Under the pieces are notes generated by a model. It did no database searches and was not told the DNA's origin. It saw only the letters and a list, made by a program, of their open reading frames with translations. 64,000 bases of DNA from Parvularcula sp. GTDB lineage: Bacteria; Pseudomonadota; Alphaproteobacteria; Caulobacterales; Parvularculaceae. Location: assembly GCA_002704915.1 (NCBI GenBank), contig PAIP01000078.1, positions 30,442-94,441 on the forward strand. The letters run 5' to 3'. Both the position numbers and the translations under genes were made by a program. Numbering within the stretch: the stretch's first letter is position 1; each line of letters begins with the position of its first letter. Shown here in pieces: positions 9,355 to 18,601 of the stretch.

Positions 9355-9370
9355 CTGAGAGGCGTAAGCC

Positions 9371-9817
9371 TCACTCCATAATATCCTCATTCCATAATTC
9401 TGGCTTCTCCCGAATAAAGCGCGCCATCAATTCAAGCGAAGCGGGATGCGCGACATCAATCACCTCGACGCCGCGCGATTTCAGGAATTCTTCATTGCCG
9501 CCGAAATTCTGCGTGTCGTTGATGACAACGCGCGGGATCTTGAACTGCACGATGGTGCCCGAACACATCATGCAGGGCGAGAGCGACGTATAAAGCGTCA
9601 GGTCGCGATAGCTTTTCTGGCGGCCCGCTTTCCTGAGACAATCCATTTCCCCGTGCGCAATCGGGTCGCCCTGCTGTACGCGCTGGTTATGCCCGGCGGC
9701 GATCAGCTCCGGCCCCCGCGCCAGCACCGACCCGATGGGAAGGCCGCCTTCGTCATAGCTCTTTTTGGCTTCGGCGTAAGCCCGCTCGATAAACTCCCGG
9801 TCGTGGTCTGTCAGCAT
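9371..9817 (-). CDS. Nucleoside/cytosine deaminase, yeast-type
   Basis: Zinc-dependent deaminase of the CMP/dCMP fold. The zinc and proton-shuttle motifs are both present: HGEMDCL and SPCMMCSGTI. The closeness to fungal cytosine deaminase (from memory, motifs LYTTLSPCDMCTG and a C-terminal DWFEDI) is clear: here LYTSLSPCMMCSG and the C-terminus LWNEDIME. The predicted reaction is cytosine to uracil. From ATG 9817 it has 148 residues, preceded by GCGAGG; an upstream in-frame start at 9880 would run into the upp promoter region. It is divergent from upp, whose product takes the uracil on to UMP, so the pair reads as a cytosine-salvage unit. A guanine or nucleoside deaminase role cannot be excluded. 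Confidence 0.85.
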   Translation of the reverse strand: MLTDHDREFIERAYAEAKKSYDEGGLPIGSVLARGPELIAAGHNQRVQQGDPIAHGEMDCLRKAGRQKSYRDLTLYTSLSPCMMCSGTIVQFKIPRVVINDTQNFGGNEEFLKSRGVEVIDVAHPASLELMARFIREKPELWNEDIME

Positions 9818-9890
9818 GAAGGCCTCGCGATGGACAAGATAAGCCTCATGATTGATAAAGGCGAAAAGCCATGGAGACAATCAACCAGCC

Positions 9891-10526
9891 ATGCACGACA
9901 ACCTCACCATCGTCGATCACCCCCTGATCCAGCACAAGCTGACGATCCTTCGGGATAAAAACACATCGACGGCGCAATTCCGCCAAGTGCTGCGGGAAGT
10001 CGCCGTTATTCTCGGCTGTGAAGTGACGCAGGACCTGAAACTTGGAACAATGGAGATCGAAACCCCGCTGGAAAAAGTGAGCGCGCCCTATCTGGAAGGC
10101 AAGAAACTCTGCTTCGTATCGATCCTGCGGGCCGGCAACGGACTTCTCGACGGGCTGCTCGATCTTATCCCGTCGGCGCGTGTCGGTCATGTGGGCATTC
10201 AGCGCGATCATGATACGCTGGAAGCGCACCGCTATTATTTCAAGACGCCGGATAAGCTGGGAGAGCGTCTCGTCATCCTCGTCGATCCCATGCTGGCGAC
10301 GGGCAACACCGCCATTGATGCCACGAATGAGCTCAAAAGAGCCGGCGCCAAAGAAATGAAATTTCTTTGCCTCGTCGCCGCGCCTGAGGGGGTGGAGAAA
10401 TTTTCAAAAGCACACCCAGACGTGCCGGTCGTCACCGCGGCGCTCGACCGCCAGCTCAATGATGTGGGCTATATCATGCCCGGCCTCGGCGACGCCGGCG
10501 ACCGTATTTATGGGACCAAGGGGTAA
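9891..10526 (+). CDS. upp: Uracil phosphoribosyltransferase
   Basis: Makes UMP from uracil and PRPP. From ATG 9891 it has 211 residues, the family length; the frame is open upstream to 9852 but without conserved sequence. The PRPP-binding loop is [14 protein letters not shown], and the uracil-binding C-terminus is [17 protein letters not shown]. The start is 73 bases from the start of the divergent deaminase gene, so both promoters must lie within or overlap that gap. Confidence 0.96.
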   Translation: MHDNLTIVDHPLIQHKLTILRDKNTSTAQFRQVLREVAVILGCEVTQDLKLGTMEIETPLEKVSAPYLEGKKLCFVSILRAGNGLLDGLLDLIPSARVGHVGIQRDHDTLEAHRYYFKTPDKLGERLVILVDPMLATGNTAIDATNELKRAGAKEMKFLCLVAAPEGVEKFSKAHPDVPVVTAALDRQLNDVGYIMPGLGDAGDRIYGTKG

Positions 10527-10582
10527 AATGAGGTTGGGGCCCCACTTTACGAAAGAGTCAGTTTGAAAAATCAGCCGCGAAA

Positions 10583-11035
10583 TTAATTCGTCATGGGCGC
10601 GTCTTCCGCAGGTTTCATTTTGTGGCTGATGCCCTGAAGCTCTTTCGGGATATAATTTTCGTCATGTTTGGCGAGGATGGTGCTGGCGACGAAAACGCCG
10701 TCTTGGTTAAAGGCGCCCTGTGCGATGACGCCCTGACCCTCGCGGAAAAGATCGGGAACAATGCCTGAGTAACGTACCGGCATGGTCGCGCCGCCATCGG
10801 TGACGCGGAAGAAAATCTCCAGCCCGTCGCCATGTTCAAGGCTCCCTGTCTCCACAAGCCCGCCGAGGCGAATATTCGCCCCCGGTTCGATCGCGGCTTC
10901 CGCCGCTTCGCTCGGCGTATAAAAATAGGCGATGTTGCGCTGAAGCGCCGTGAAGACGAGCACGGCCGCCGCGGCGAGGAGGACGCCCCCGCCAGCGACA
11001 AGGGTCAGGCGCCGGTTGCGATGGATCGGTTTCAT
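10583..11035 (-). CDS. ccmE: Cytochrome c maturation protein CcmE (heme chaperone)
   Basis: Periplasmic membrane-anchored chaperone that binds heme covalently and passes it to apocytochrome c. 150 residues: a cytoplasmic Arg-rich start, one membrane segment at about 10-30, then a beta-barrel domain. The heme-binding histidine is in LAKHDENYIPKE near the C-terminus, with the usual Tyr nearby. It is divergent from ccmA-B-C-D with a 111-base gap that must hold both promoters. ccmF, ccmG and ccmH are not in the window. Confidence 0.95.
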   Translation of the reverse strand: MKPIHRNRRLTLVAGGGVLLAAAAVLVFTALQRNIAYFYTPSEAAEAAIEPGANIRLGGLVETGSLEHGDGLEIFFRVTDGGATMPVRYSGIVPDLFREGQGVIAQGAFNQDGVFVASTILAKHDENYIPKELQGISHKMKPAEDAPMTN

Positions 11036-11146
11036 GGCGCTTATTTAGCCTCCCGCGCGCGCGCCGCCAAATGAACTCGCACCGGGCCGATTGTCGCGGA
11101 GATTTCGCCTGTCAAAACCCCGGCGAATTGCCGTAAAGACAAGGGC

Positions 11147-11764
11147 ATGAGCCCTTACCGACGCGCGATTTCCCTTGCCGCCGAGAATGCCGGGTGCGAC
11201 CGCGCCGGGGCGGCCATCGTGCGCGGGGTGACGTTTTCGTTGGGGCCCGGCGAGGGGATGCAGCTTTTCGGGCCCAACGGCTCCGGCAAGTCGAGCCTTC
11301 TGTCCATGTTCGCCGGATTGATCGACCTGGCCGAAGGCGTTGTCGGCTGGCGCGTCGATGGCGCAGCGGTCGAGGCTGCACCGGAGGCGGGGGTTTTCTT
11401 TTTGGGCCATGAGGCCAGCGTCAAACCGGCCCTGACGGCGGAAGAGAATTTGCGGTTCTGGGCGAAGGCGTCTGGCGGCGGCGATGTGGACGCCGCGCTC
11501 GCCGCCGTCGACGCCCTGTCTTTCCGTCATTTGCGGGCCGGACGTCTGTCGGCTGGGCAAAAGCGGCGCGTGGATCTTGCCCGCGCGCTTCTTGTCGATC
11601 GCGAGGTGTGGCTGCTTGACGAACCGACCGCCGCGATCGACCGCGACGGCGTCAAAATCATCCGTAAGCTGATCGATGATCATCTGGCGCGGGGCGGGAT
11701 CGCCGTCATCGCGACTCATGACGATCTCGGCGACGGCTTCAAACGGCTGGAGCTTGCGCGATGA
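11147..11764 (+). CDS. ccmA: Heme exporter ATP-binding protein CcmA
   Basis: ATPase of the CcmABCD complex that releases heme-loaded CcmE. 205 residues. Walker A is GPNGSGKSS, the signature is LSAGQKRRVDLARALL, Walker B is WLLDEPTAA, and the H-loop is ATHDD. ATG 11147 has an AAGGGC-like site before it. The stop overlaps ccmB by ATGA, so translation is coupled. Confidence 0.96.
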   Translation: MSPYRRAISLAAENAGCDRAGAAIVRGVTFSLGPGEGMQLFGPNGSGKSSLLSMFAGLIDLAEGVVGWRVDGAAVEAAPEAGVFFLGHEASVKPALTAEENLRFWAKASGGGDVDAALAAVDALSFRHLRAGRLSAGQKRRVDLARALLVDREVWLLDEPTAAIDRDGVKIIRKLIDDHLARGGIAVIATHDDLGDGFKRLELAR

Positions 11765-12429
11765 ACATGGCCCTCGCCATTCTGTCGCGTGATGTAAAAA
11801 CCGCTTTCCGGTCGGGCGGAGGATGGTTTTACGCTCTGTTTTTCTTTGCGGTGTTTACTGCGCTCGCGGCCATCGCCTTTGGGCCGTCCCTTGGCGCGCT
11901 ACGCGCCGCGGCGCCGGCGGCGGTATGGCTGGCGGCGGCGCTCGCCATTCAGTTCGCGGCGGCGGATTTGTTCGAGCGGGACATGAATGACGGGTCCCTG
12001 CGCGTGATCGCGGCGGAGCAGGGGCGGCTTTTTCCATACTGGCTCGCCAAGTCGGCGCTCCTGGCGTTGACCGCAGCGGCGCCCCTTATTCTCACCGCGC
12101 CGTTTTTCCTGACCATGCTGGGCGTTCCCTTCGCGCAAGGGATCGGCGCTGCGCTCTTGCTTCTCATCGGCGCGCCGGCGCTCTTCTTCATCGCGGTGCT
12201 GACGGCTGCGCTGAGCACCGGACTTCGCGCGGGGGGCCTGCTCGCCATGATCATCGCGGCGCCGTTCGCCGCGCCGGTGCTGGTCTTCGGCGTCACAGCG
12301 ACGAAAGCGTTCTTCGCGGGCGCTGCGCTGTTCGGGCCGGAGGCCTTGATTTTGGGCGCCCTTAGCCTGTTTATGGCGGCGGCGACGCCGGTTTTCGCCA
12401 TCGCCGCCTTACGCGTCAGCCTCGAATAG
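11761..12429 (+). CDS. ccmB: Heme exporter membrane protein CcmB
   Basis: Membrane partner of CcmA. 222 residues with six hydrophobic segments and the CcmB-family N-terminus (SRDVKTAFRSGGGWFYALFF). ATG 11761 overlaps the ccmA stop; a second in-frame ATG at 11767 is possible. The gene is in the canonical ccmA-B-C-D order. Confidence 0.95.
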   Translation: MNMALAILSRDVKTAFRSGGGWFYALFFFAVFTALAAIAFGPSLGALRAAAPAAVWLAAALAIQFAAADLFERDMNDGSLRVIAAEQGRLFPYWLAKSALLALTAAAPLILTAPFFLTMLGVPFAQGIGAALLLLIGAPALFFIAVLTAALSTGLRAGGLLAMIIAAPFAAPVLVFGVTATKAFFAGAALFGPEALILGALSLFMAAATPVFAIAALRVSLE

Positions 12430-12443
12430 GAGTGAGAAGGTTC

Positions 12444-13187
12444 ATGTTGAGCCGGTTTTCCAATCCAGCGAAATTTGAAGCCTTCGCCCGCGGCGCCGGC
12501 CCGGTCGCGTTCATCGTTTTCGTGATCGGCGCCGCTTATGGCCTTTATGCGGGCCTCTTCATGGCGCCGGCGGAAAAATTCCAGGGCGATAGCGCGCGCA
12601 TCATGTATGTTCATGTCCCGGCGGCGTGGACGGCGCTCGCCGCTTACAGTTTCATCGCGATGATGAGCCTGATCGCCTTTGTCTGGCGTCATTCGCTGGC
12701 GGATGTCGCGGCGCGGTCGGCCGCGTTGCCGGGCGTCGTTTTTACAGGACTCGCGCTTTTCACCGGCGCCGTCTGGGGCAAGCCCACCTGGGGCGCCTAT
12801 TGGGTGTGGGACGCGCGGCTGACCTCCATGCTGCTCCTTCTCTTTATCTATTTCGGCTACATGGCGGTGTGGCAGGCGGTGCCGGAAACCGCACGCGCCG
12901 CGCGGTTCGCGCGCATCCTGGCGCTCGTCGGTTTCATCAACATTCCGATTATCAAGTTTTCCGTCGACTGGTGGAACTCGCTTCACCAGACGGCGAGCGT
13001 CATGCGGCTCGACGGGCCGACCATTCATCCGAGCATGCTGTGGCCGCTTCTGGCCATGGCGGTCGCCTATACGGCGCTGTTCGCATGGCTGGTCTTTACA
13101 GGCATGCGCGCGACGCTCATTCGCCAGCGTCTCGAGGCGCGCAGCGCCCGCAAGCCAAGCCGGCCAACCACGGTGGAGGCGGTCTGA
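12444..13187 (+). CDS. ccmC: Heme exporter/lyase membrane protein CcmC
   Basis: Handles heme on the periplasmic face and loads it on CcmE. From ATG 12444 it has 247 residues; I prefer this to the GTG at 12432 because GAGAAGG lies at the right distance before it. Six membrane segments. The tryptophan-rich WWD-type motif is WGAYWVWDARLTSMLL, and the flanking histidines (YVHVPAAW; SLHQTASV) are present. The stop overlaps ccmD (TGATG). Confidence 0.95.
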   Translation: MLSRFSNPAKFEAFARGAGPVAFIVFVIGAAYGLYAGLFMAPAEKFQGDSARIMYVHVPAAWTALAAYSFIAMMSLIAFVWRHSLADVAARSAALPGVVFTGLALFTGAVWGKPTWGAYWVWDARLTSMLLLLFIYFGYMAVWQAVPETARAARFARILALVGFINIPIIKFSVDWWNSLHQTASVMRLDGPTIHPSMLWPLLAMAVAYTALFAWLVFTGMRATLIRQRLEARSARKPSRPTTVEAV

Positions 13188-13324
13188 TGGATTTCAGCGC
13201 CCATACGACGCCCTATATTCTCATTGCTTACGGCGTGTCGATCATAGCCATCGCCGGGCTGATCGTCTGGCGGATGGCGCGTCTTAAAAAGGCGCAGTCA
13301 GACGAAAAGGCGGCGAAGGGGTAA
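13187..13324 (+). CDS. ccmD: Heme exporter small membrane protein CcmD
   Basis: A 45-residue protein with one membrane helix (about 10-28) followed by a charged tail ending KKAQSDEKAAKG, as expected for CcmD, which stabilises the CcmABC-CcmE complex. ATG 13187 shares its A with the ccmC stop. It is last in the operon. Confidence 0.9.
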   Translation: MDFSAHTTPYILIAYGVSIIAIAGLIVWRMARLKKAQSDEKAAKG

Positions 13325-13333
13325 ATTTGGTTT

Positions 13334-13399
13334 AGCGGATTGCCAACGCAGTTGATGGATTGGAACCATCAACCGGACCCACTTTTGCTGCAATCCGCT
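13334..13399. repeat. Nested inverted repeat after ccmD
   Basis: AGCGGATTGC (13334-13343) is mirrored exactly by GCAATCCGCT (13390-13399), and between them GTTGATGG and CCATCAAC form an inner 8-bp stem. It fills the gap between convergent ccmD and the dsbA-like gene. It could act as a bidirectional terminator or be a dispersed palindromic element; there is no T-run. Confidence 0.6.
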
Positions 13400-14239
13400 C
13401 TAGCTTGCGTTCTTCGCTTCTTTGATCATCTCTTTGAGGCGTTCTTCGCTCCACCCCATCATGATTTCCACGTAAGCGCCGTCGGTAGAAGCGACAATAA
13501 ACGCCGGCGTGCCGTCGACGCCCATTTCCTGCGCGAGCAAGTGGTTGGCGTCGATCATGCTCGGGATGGCGCCGGACTCGATCGCCTTGTTCATGGCGGC
13601 GACGTCAAGACCGTGTTTACGGGCCATCTTGTCGACCCGCTCCTTGGTCAGAACGCCGGAGGAGTCGAGCATATCAAAATGGAAGTCGACGAATTTTTCG
13701 TTGTCCCGCGCAGCGAGCGCCATTTCGGCGGCGTAAGCGGATTCTTCACGAAGGATCGGCAGCTCGCGGAAAACGACTTTCACCTCGGCATCGTTTTTCA
13801 GGACGTCTTTGATCAGCGGCGCGGCGCGTTTGCAGTAACCGCAATGATAATCATACATCTCGATGACCGCGACAGTCGCCTCGTCGGGGTTTTTGCCGGC
13901 CACATGACTGGTGGCGGGATCCAGGAGCAACGCCATATTCTGGGTGGCGGCGGTCTTTGCCCGGTCCGACTCCGCCATCTGCATCTTCAGGCGATAAGCT
14001 TCCACCGCCTCGATAATGACTTCCGGATTATCCATGAGATAGGCGCGGACGATCTCGCCAATCTCTTCTTCCTGGGTGTCGGAGAAAGACGTATTGAGCT
14101 GCGCGTGTGACGACGACGCCTTGGGCGCATCTTCGTTTTTTTGCTGAGCCGCCGAATAGCCGACCGCAAGGGCGCCCAGCAAAAAAGAGCCGGCAAGCGC
14201 GGCGCCGATTGCTGTTTTGGCGTTGAGCATGTTTTTCAT
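13400..14239 (-). CDS. DsbA-family thiol:disulfide oxidoreductase, exported
   Basis: Periplasmic thioredoxin-fold protein with the active site in YHCGYCK and the cis-Pro in DGTPAF. From ATG 14239 (AAGGGGACAGGA just before it) it has 279 residues: a signal peptide or anchor (about 8-30), an N-terminal helical segment (QEEEIGEIVRAYLMDNPEVI) of the type seen in ScsC/Com1-like oligomeric DsbA proteins, then the DsbA domain with its helical insertion. It could oxidise or isomerise disulfides; its place beside the ccm genes fits apocytochrome thiol handling, but that is inference. Confidence 0.88.
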   Translation of the reverse strand: MKNMLNAKTAIGAALAGSFLLGALAVGYSAAQQKNEDAPKASSSHAQLNTSFSDTQEEEIGEIVRAYLMDNPEVIIEAVEAYRLKMQMAESDRAKTAATQNMALLLDPATSHVAGKNPDEATVAVIEMYDYHCGYCKRAAPLIKDVLKNDAEVKVVFRELPILREESAYAAEMALAARDNEKFVDFHFDMLDSSGVLTKERVDKMARKHGLDVAAMNKAIESGAIPSMIDANHLLAQEMGVDGTPAFIVASTDGAYVEIMMGWSEERLKEMIKEAKNAS

Positions 14240-14289
14240 TCCTGTCCCCTTGGCGCGCAAGGCGCGCATTAAGTTTTATCAGTTCTGAG

Positions 14290-15765
14290 CTAATTGCTGT
14301 CAATGACAACCGGATCGGGTACGTCCGGTTTGCTTGTGTCCTGAGGTTCCCGTTGTTCCGGTCCCGGCAAGGACGACGGGCGAGGCGGGTTGGCTGACGG
14401 CAGCGGCGGGGCCCCTTCGGCGGGTTGTGTCGCCAGAATGATGTCCATGGCCTGCCGCCACTCCGTCGTGCCGCGTTCGAGCCCGGGCAGGGCGCGCCGG
14501 GCGAAATGGTTGGCGTCTGCCTGCGCCCCCGCTTGAAAGCGCGACTCCGCAGTGGCGAGATCCGCTTTCGCGGTTTCGCCCTGTTCCGCATAGGCGCGGG
14601 CGAGCTCGAACCAGGCGAAGCCATTGTCTCTTTCCATGGAGACCGCGCGCTTTAGCTGCGTCGTCGCCTCATCGATCAGATCGGGTTCGTGCGACGCAAT
14701 GAGCGCGCGCGCAAGATTGACGCGCATTAACGCATTGTCGGGAAGAAGCTCCACCGTCTTGCGATGGGGCGCGATGGATTCGTTGGTGCGGCCATATTCG
14801 AAAAGGATCTGCCCTTCCAGTTCATGAAAATAGGGATTGGATGGATGTGCATCCGTCAGTTTTTCGATTTCATCGAGCGCTTTTTCGATCTGTGAATTGC
14901 GATAATAGGCGACCGCGCGCGCATAACGCGCCGGGTCCGATTGATCCGACAGCGGATAATCGCGCAGCGTTTGCTGGGGCTCGTGCAAAAACCCTTTGAT
15001 CTTCGCTTGAATGAGACGCAGCCGGTGGATGTCTTCCGGGCTGTCCTCGACATTGAAGTAAGGAGATTCCATGGCGCGCGTTTGCAGCGCGGAGAAGCGT
15101 TCATTCGCCAAAGGGTGCGACTGCAAAAACGGGTTGACCCGCTGACCGGTAATGATCTGGTAGTTGCGCATGCGGCTCCAGATATCCATCGCGCCTTTCG
15201 TCGATTTGCCGAGACGGTTGAGATAGGTGATGGATGACTGGTCGGCGGTGGCCTCCTGGCTGCGGCTGTAAACCAGAAAATCCTTGATCGCGATGTTCTG
15301 GCCGAGCCCGAGAATACCCATGCCGGCCTCCGGCGCGCCCGCTGCGATAGCGGCGCCGGCAAGGAGAAGGCCGAGGATCATCGGCTTGCTGGCGTTGGCC
15401 ATGGCTTCTGCCGAACGGGCGGAGTGATTGCCGGCAAGGTGCCCGGCTTCGTGGGCGATCACGCCCTCGATTTCGTTTGGCGTTTTGGCGAAGGTGAAAA
15501 GGCCTGTGTTGACGCCCATATAGCGCCCGCCCGCAAAGGCGTTGAAGGTGGGATCGTTGACGATGATGATCTCGATGGAGTCGGCGTTAAGGCCGGCCGC
15601 CCGAAAAATCGGCCGCGAATAATCTTCCAGCCACTGTTCGATCTCCGCGTCGCGCAAGGTTGAGATGCCTTGCGCTTCGGCGGCGACAGGGGCCGCAGCC
15701 ATAGCGAGCGCCGCCATGCCGGCGAGCGCTTTCCTGATACGCGATCCGAATGTCTTTAACGCCAT
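14290..15765 (-). CDS. M48-family metalloprotease with TPR repeats (BepA-like)
   Basis: Exported zinc protease probably involved in outer-membrane protein quality control. From ATG 15765 (GGTGAAGGA directly upstream) it has 491 residues; the frame extends 40 codons further without a plausible site. It has a signal peptide at about 10-35, the zinc site VIAHEAGHLAGNHSA with a downstream Glu in SRSQEATADQ, then TPR-like helical repeats from about 300 to 440, and a Pro-rich tail. The order matches BepA/YfgC. It is followed on the same strand by the DsbA-like gene after a 50-base gap. Confidence 0.88.
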   Translation of the reverse strand: MALKTFGSRIRKALAGMAALAMAAAPVAAEAQGISTLRDAEIEQWLEDYSRPIFRAAGLNADSIEIIIVNDPTFNAFAGGRYMGVNTGLFTFAKTPNEIEGVIAHEAGHLAGNHSARSAEAMANASKPMILGLLLAGAAIAAGAPEAGMGILGLGQNIAIKDFLVYSRSQEATADQSSITYLNRLGKSTKGAMDIWSRMRNYQIITGQRVNPFLQSHPLANERFSALQTRAMESPYFNVEDSPEDIHRLRLIQAKIKGFLHEPQQTLRDYPLSDQSDPARYARAVAYYRNSQIEKALDEIEKLTDAHPSNPYFHELEGQILFEYGRTNESIAPHRKTVELLPDNALMRVNLARALIASHEPDLIDEATTQLKRAVSMERDNGFAWFELARAYAEQGETAKADLATAESRFQAGAQADANHFARRALPGLERGTTEWRQAMDIILATQPAEGAPPLPSANPPRPSSLPGPEQREPQDTSKPDVPDPVVIDSN

Positions 15766-15895
15766 TCCTTCACCTGTCCGAAACGCGCCCCATTTGCCGC
15801 GATGCGCGCAGATCCATCTTAGTGGCGTATTGCGGCGATTTCGAGATGCGGCGCCGGTCCGGCGCCGCATTTGTGAGCGCGTCAAAAAGGGCCAG

Positions 15896-18601
15896 TCATG
15901 CGCCTGCGCCGCGGTTCCACCAGCCCTTTTTCTTTGGCTTGTCGGCGGATGGCTGCGGCGCGTCCGCGAGATCGGCGGGCTCTTCCGATGCTTCTACGGG
16001 CTCTGGAGTGCTTTCCGTCGCCACCTCAGGCTTTTCATCGGGAGTCCGGTCATGCCCGTTTTGTTTCTTCGGCTCGGCCTCCGGCTCAGGCTGCGCGGCC
16101 TTAACCTTATCCTCGGAAGGCGTCTCGGCAGTTTCCGTCTCCGCTTCATCGTTCGCCTCGTCAGATGATGCGTCGTCGTTTTTGCTTTCGGACGTTTCCT
16201 GAGCGTCATCGGAAGACGCCTCGTTGCGATTGCGCCGGTTGCGGCGCCCGCCGCGGCGGCCTCTGCGCCGCCGGCGTTTTTTCTCACCATCCTCACCGGA
16301 ATCCCCGTCGCGGGCTTCGCGTTCGGCGTTCTCGCTGTCGTCGCTTTCGTCCTGCTCCTCGGCCGATGCATCGCTCTCGCGCGCTTCGGCCGTGTCGCGG
16401 TCTTTGCGGCGACGGCGACGGCGGCGTTTTTTGGGCTCGCCGCTTTGGCTGTCGTCTTCGCTTTCGTCGGAAGCCGCTTCGGCCTCCGGCGCTTCATCGA
16501 GTTCCACCAGGTCCGTCTGGTCTGCGCGGATCACTTGCGCCGTATCGGCGCGTTCCCGCGGCGTTCCCGATTTCTCCAGCAGATAGTCATCGCCCGCGCG
16601 TTCCGTATCCGGAATAAGCTGGATGGTGACGCCGTTCGCGTCTTCGATGCGCTTCAGCCAGTCGCGGTGATGGTTAAGCACATAGACCGTAACATCGAGT
16701 GATGCGTGAACGGAGATTACCCCGGCGCGGCCAGAGACCGCTTCGCCTTCAACGGCGCGCAAAATCCGCAGCGCAGCCATTTCCGACGAGCGGATGACGC
16801 CTGCGCCAGCGCAGGTCGGGCACGCTTGCGTCGTGCCATCCACAATACCCGACCGCCTGCGTTGTCTCGACATTTCCATCAGGCCGAAATTGGAAATGCG
16901 GCCAATCTGGATGCGTGCGCGGTCATGTTTGATCGCGTCTTTCAACGCTTTCTCGACCTTGCGATTATTCTTCTGCTCTTCCATGTCGATGAAATCGAGC
17001 ACGATAAGACCCGCAAGGTCGCGCATGCGGAACTGGCGCGCGGCCTCATAGGCGGCCTCGATATTGGTTTTCAGCGCCGTCTGTTCGATGTTGCGCTCGC
17101 GTGTTGCGCGCCCGGAGTTCACGTCAATCGCAACCAGCGCTTCGGTCTGGTGAATGACGATATAGCCGCCGGATTTCAGCCTTACGACCGGCTGATACAT
17201 GCCGTCCAATTGCTGTTCGACGCCGTATTTAAGGAAGATGGGGGCATTGCCTTTATAAGGCTGCACATGCTTGGCGTGGCTTGGCATCAGCATTTTCATG
17301 AAGTCTTTGGCTTCACGGTAGCCGGCTTCGCCTTCAACCAGCACTTCGCCGATGTCCTTGTCGTAAAGATCGCGTATGGCGCGCTTGATGAGGCTCGCCT
17401 CTTCATAGATGAGGCAGGGCGCAACCGATTTCAGCGTCAGGCTGCGGATGTTTTCCCACAGTCGAAGCAGGTAGTCGTAATCGCGCTTGATTTCCGTTTT
17501 GGTGCGCTTGGCCCCGGCGGTGCGGATGATGAGTCCCATGCCCTGCGGCACGTCGAGGCTGTCGACCACGCGGCGCAGGCGCTTTCGGTCGCCGGAATGC
17601 GGAATTTTGCGGGAAATGCCGCCGCCGCGAGCAGTGTTCGGCATCAGGACACAATAGCGCCCGGCGAGGGACATATAGGTCGTCAGGGCAGCGCCTTTAT
17701 TGCCGCGCTCTTCCTTGACGACCTGAACGAGCAAGATCTGGCGGCGCTTGATGACTTCCTGAATCTTGTAATTACGCAGGAGCTGCGAGCGGCGGCGCTT
17801 GGCGTCCTTGTAGCGCTCAAAGAGGGCTTCGCGTTCTTTCGCTTTGGAGCGTCTGGTTTCCTGAGTTTCAGGTTCTTCGTCCGCTTCGTCGCTCTCGTCT
17901 TCGTCGTCCTCGTTTTCGCTTTCTTCGGCGTCGTCCTGGGACTCTTCGTCGGCGCTGGCTTCGCTGGTCTCCGCGTCATCCTCGCCGGCGTCAGTTTCGT
18001 TCGAAGCTTCGGCGGCTTGCGCGGATTGGTCGTCCGCCGCCTCGCCCGAGCCCTCGTCTTCGGTTTTTGTTTTCACCGAAGGGGCTGCGCCGCCGCCTTC
18101 GTTTTCCTCGCCGTCCTGTTCTTCTTCCTCTTCTTCGTCGGAAGATGCGCCTTCGATTTCGTCGACAGGATCGGCGTCGTCGTCTTCATCGGAATCGTCT
18201 GCGGCGGCTTTCGTTTTTTTGTCCGCCGCTTCCTCTTCGCCATCCTCTATATCATCATCGTCATGGTCATCGTCGCCGCGCGAAGACAATTCGAGCTGCG
18301 AGGCGAGTTCGGCGACTTCCGCCTCGGCGGCCTGAAGCGCCTGCCGGTCGGAAACGGGAATCTGATAATAATCGGGATGAATTTCGCTAAAGGCGAGGAA
18401 GCCGTGGCGGTTGCCGCCATATTCCACAAAGGCTGCCTGAAGCGATGGTTCGACGCGCGTCACGCGCGCCAGGTAGATATTTCCTCTTAGCGGCTTGCGG
18501 GCCGCAGATTCAAAATCAAAGTCCTCGACCTTGCCGTTGTCGAGAACCGCGACGCGCACCTCTTCCGGGTGGGCTGCGTCGATCAGCATTTTTTTCGTCA
18601 T
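15896..18601 (-). CDS. rne: Ribonuclease E, with long acidic insertion
   Basis: Endonuclease and scaffold of the RNA degradosome. From ATG 18601 it has 901 residues. The S1 domain starts at about 36 (GNIYLARVTRVEPSLQAAFV) and is interrupted from about 82 to 285 by a very acidic Asp/Glu/Ser stretch. The catalytic core follows: VAIDVNSGRATRERNIEQTA and LAGLIVLDFIDM hold the metal-binding aspartates, and CPTCAG is the Zn-link. The C-terminal third is disordered with two Arg-rich RNA-binding blocks and ends in KPKKKGWWNRGAGA, like the PNPase-binding tip of alphaproteobacterial RNase E. S1 insertions are known in this class; this one seems large. A ~700-base leader lies upstream. Confidence 0.96.
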   Translation of the reverse strand: MTKKMLIDAAHPEEVRVAVLDNGKVEDFDFESAARKPLRGNIYLARVTRVEPSLQAAFVEYGGNRHGFLAFSEIHPDYYQIPVSDRQALQAAEAEVAELASQLELSSRGDDDHDDDDIEDGEEEAADKKTKAAADDSDEDDDADPVDEIEGASSDEEEEEEQDGEENEGGGAAPSVKTKTEDEGSGEAADDQSAQAAEASNETDAGEDDAETSEASADEESQDDAEESENEDDEDESDEADEEPETQETRRSKAKEREALFERYKDAKRRRSQLLRNYKIQEVIKRRQILLVQVVKEERGNKGAALTTYMSLAGRYCVLMPNTARGGGISRKIPHSGDRKRLRRVVDSLDVPQGMGLIIRTAGAKRTKTEIKRDYDYLLRLWENIRSLTLKSVAPCLIYEEASLIKRAIRDLYDKDIGEVLVEGEAGYREAKDFMKMLMPSHAKHVQPYKGNAPIFLKYGVEQQLDGMYQPVVRLKSGGYIVIHQTEALVAIDVNSGRATRERNIEQTALKTNIEAAYEAARQFRMRDLAGLIVLDFIDMEEQKNNRKVEKALKDAIKHDRARIQIGRISNFGLMEMSRQRRRSGIVDGTTQACPTCAGAGVIRSSEMAALRILRAVEGEAVSGRAGVISVHASLDVTVYVLNHHRDWLKRIEDANGVTIQLIPDTERAGDDYLLEKSGTPRERADTAQVIRADQTDLVELDEAPEAEAASDESEDDSQSGEPKKRRRRRRRKDRDTAEARESDASAEEQDESDDSENAEREARDGDSGEDGEKKRRRRRGRRGGRRNRRNRNEASSDDAQETSESKNDDASSDEANDEAETETAETPSEDKVKAAQPEPEAEPKKQNGHDRTPDEKPEVATESTPEPVEASEEPADLADAPQPSADKPKKKGWWNRGAGA

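Noticed and set aside
9324..9593. 89-codon plus-strand frame starting in the repeat after leuB
   Set aside because: Begins inside the palindromic element and continues antisense to the deaminase gene.
16706..18490. 594-codon plus-strand frame inside rne
   Set aside because: Opposite to the conserved RNase E coding sequence; composition is that of an antisense shadow.
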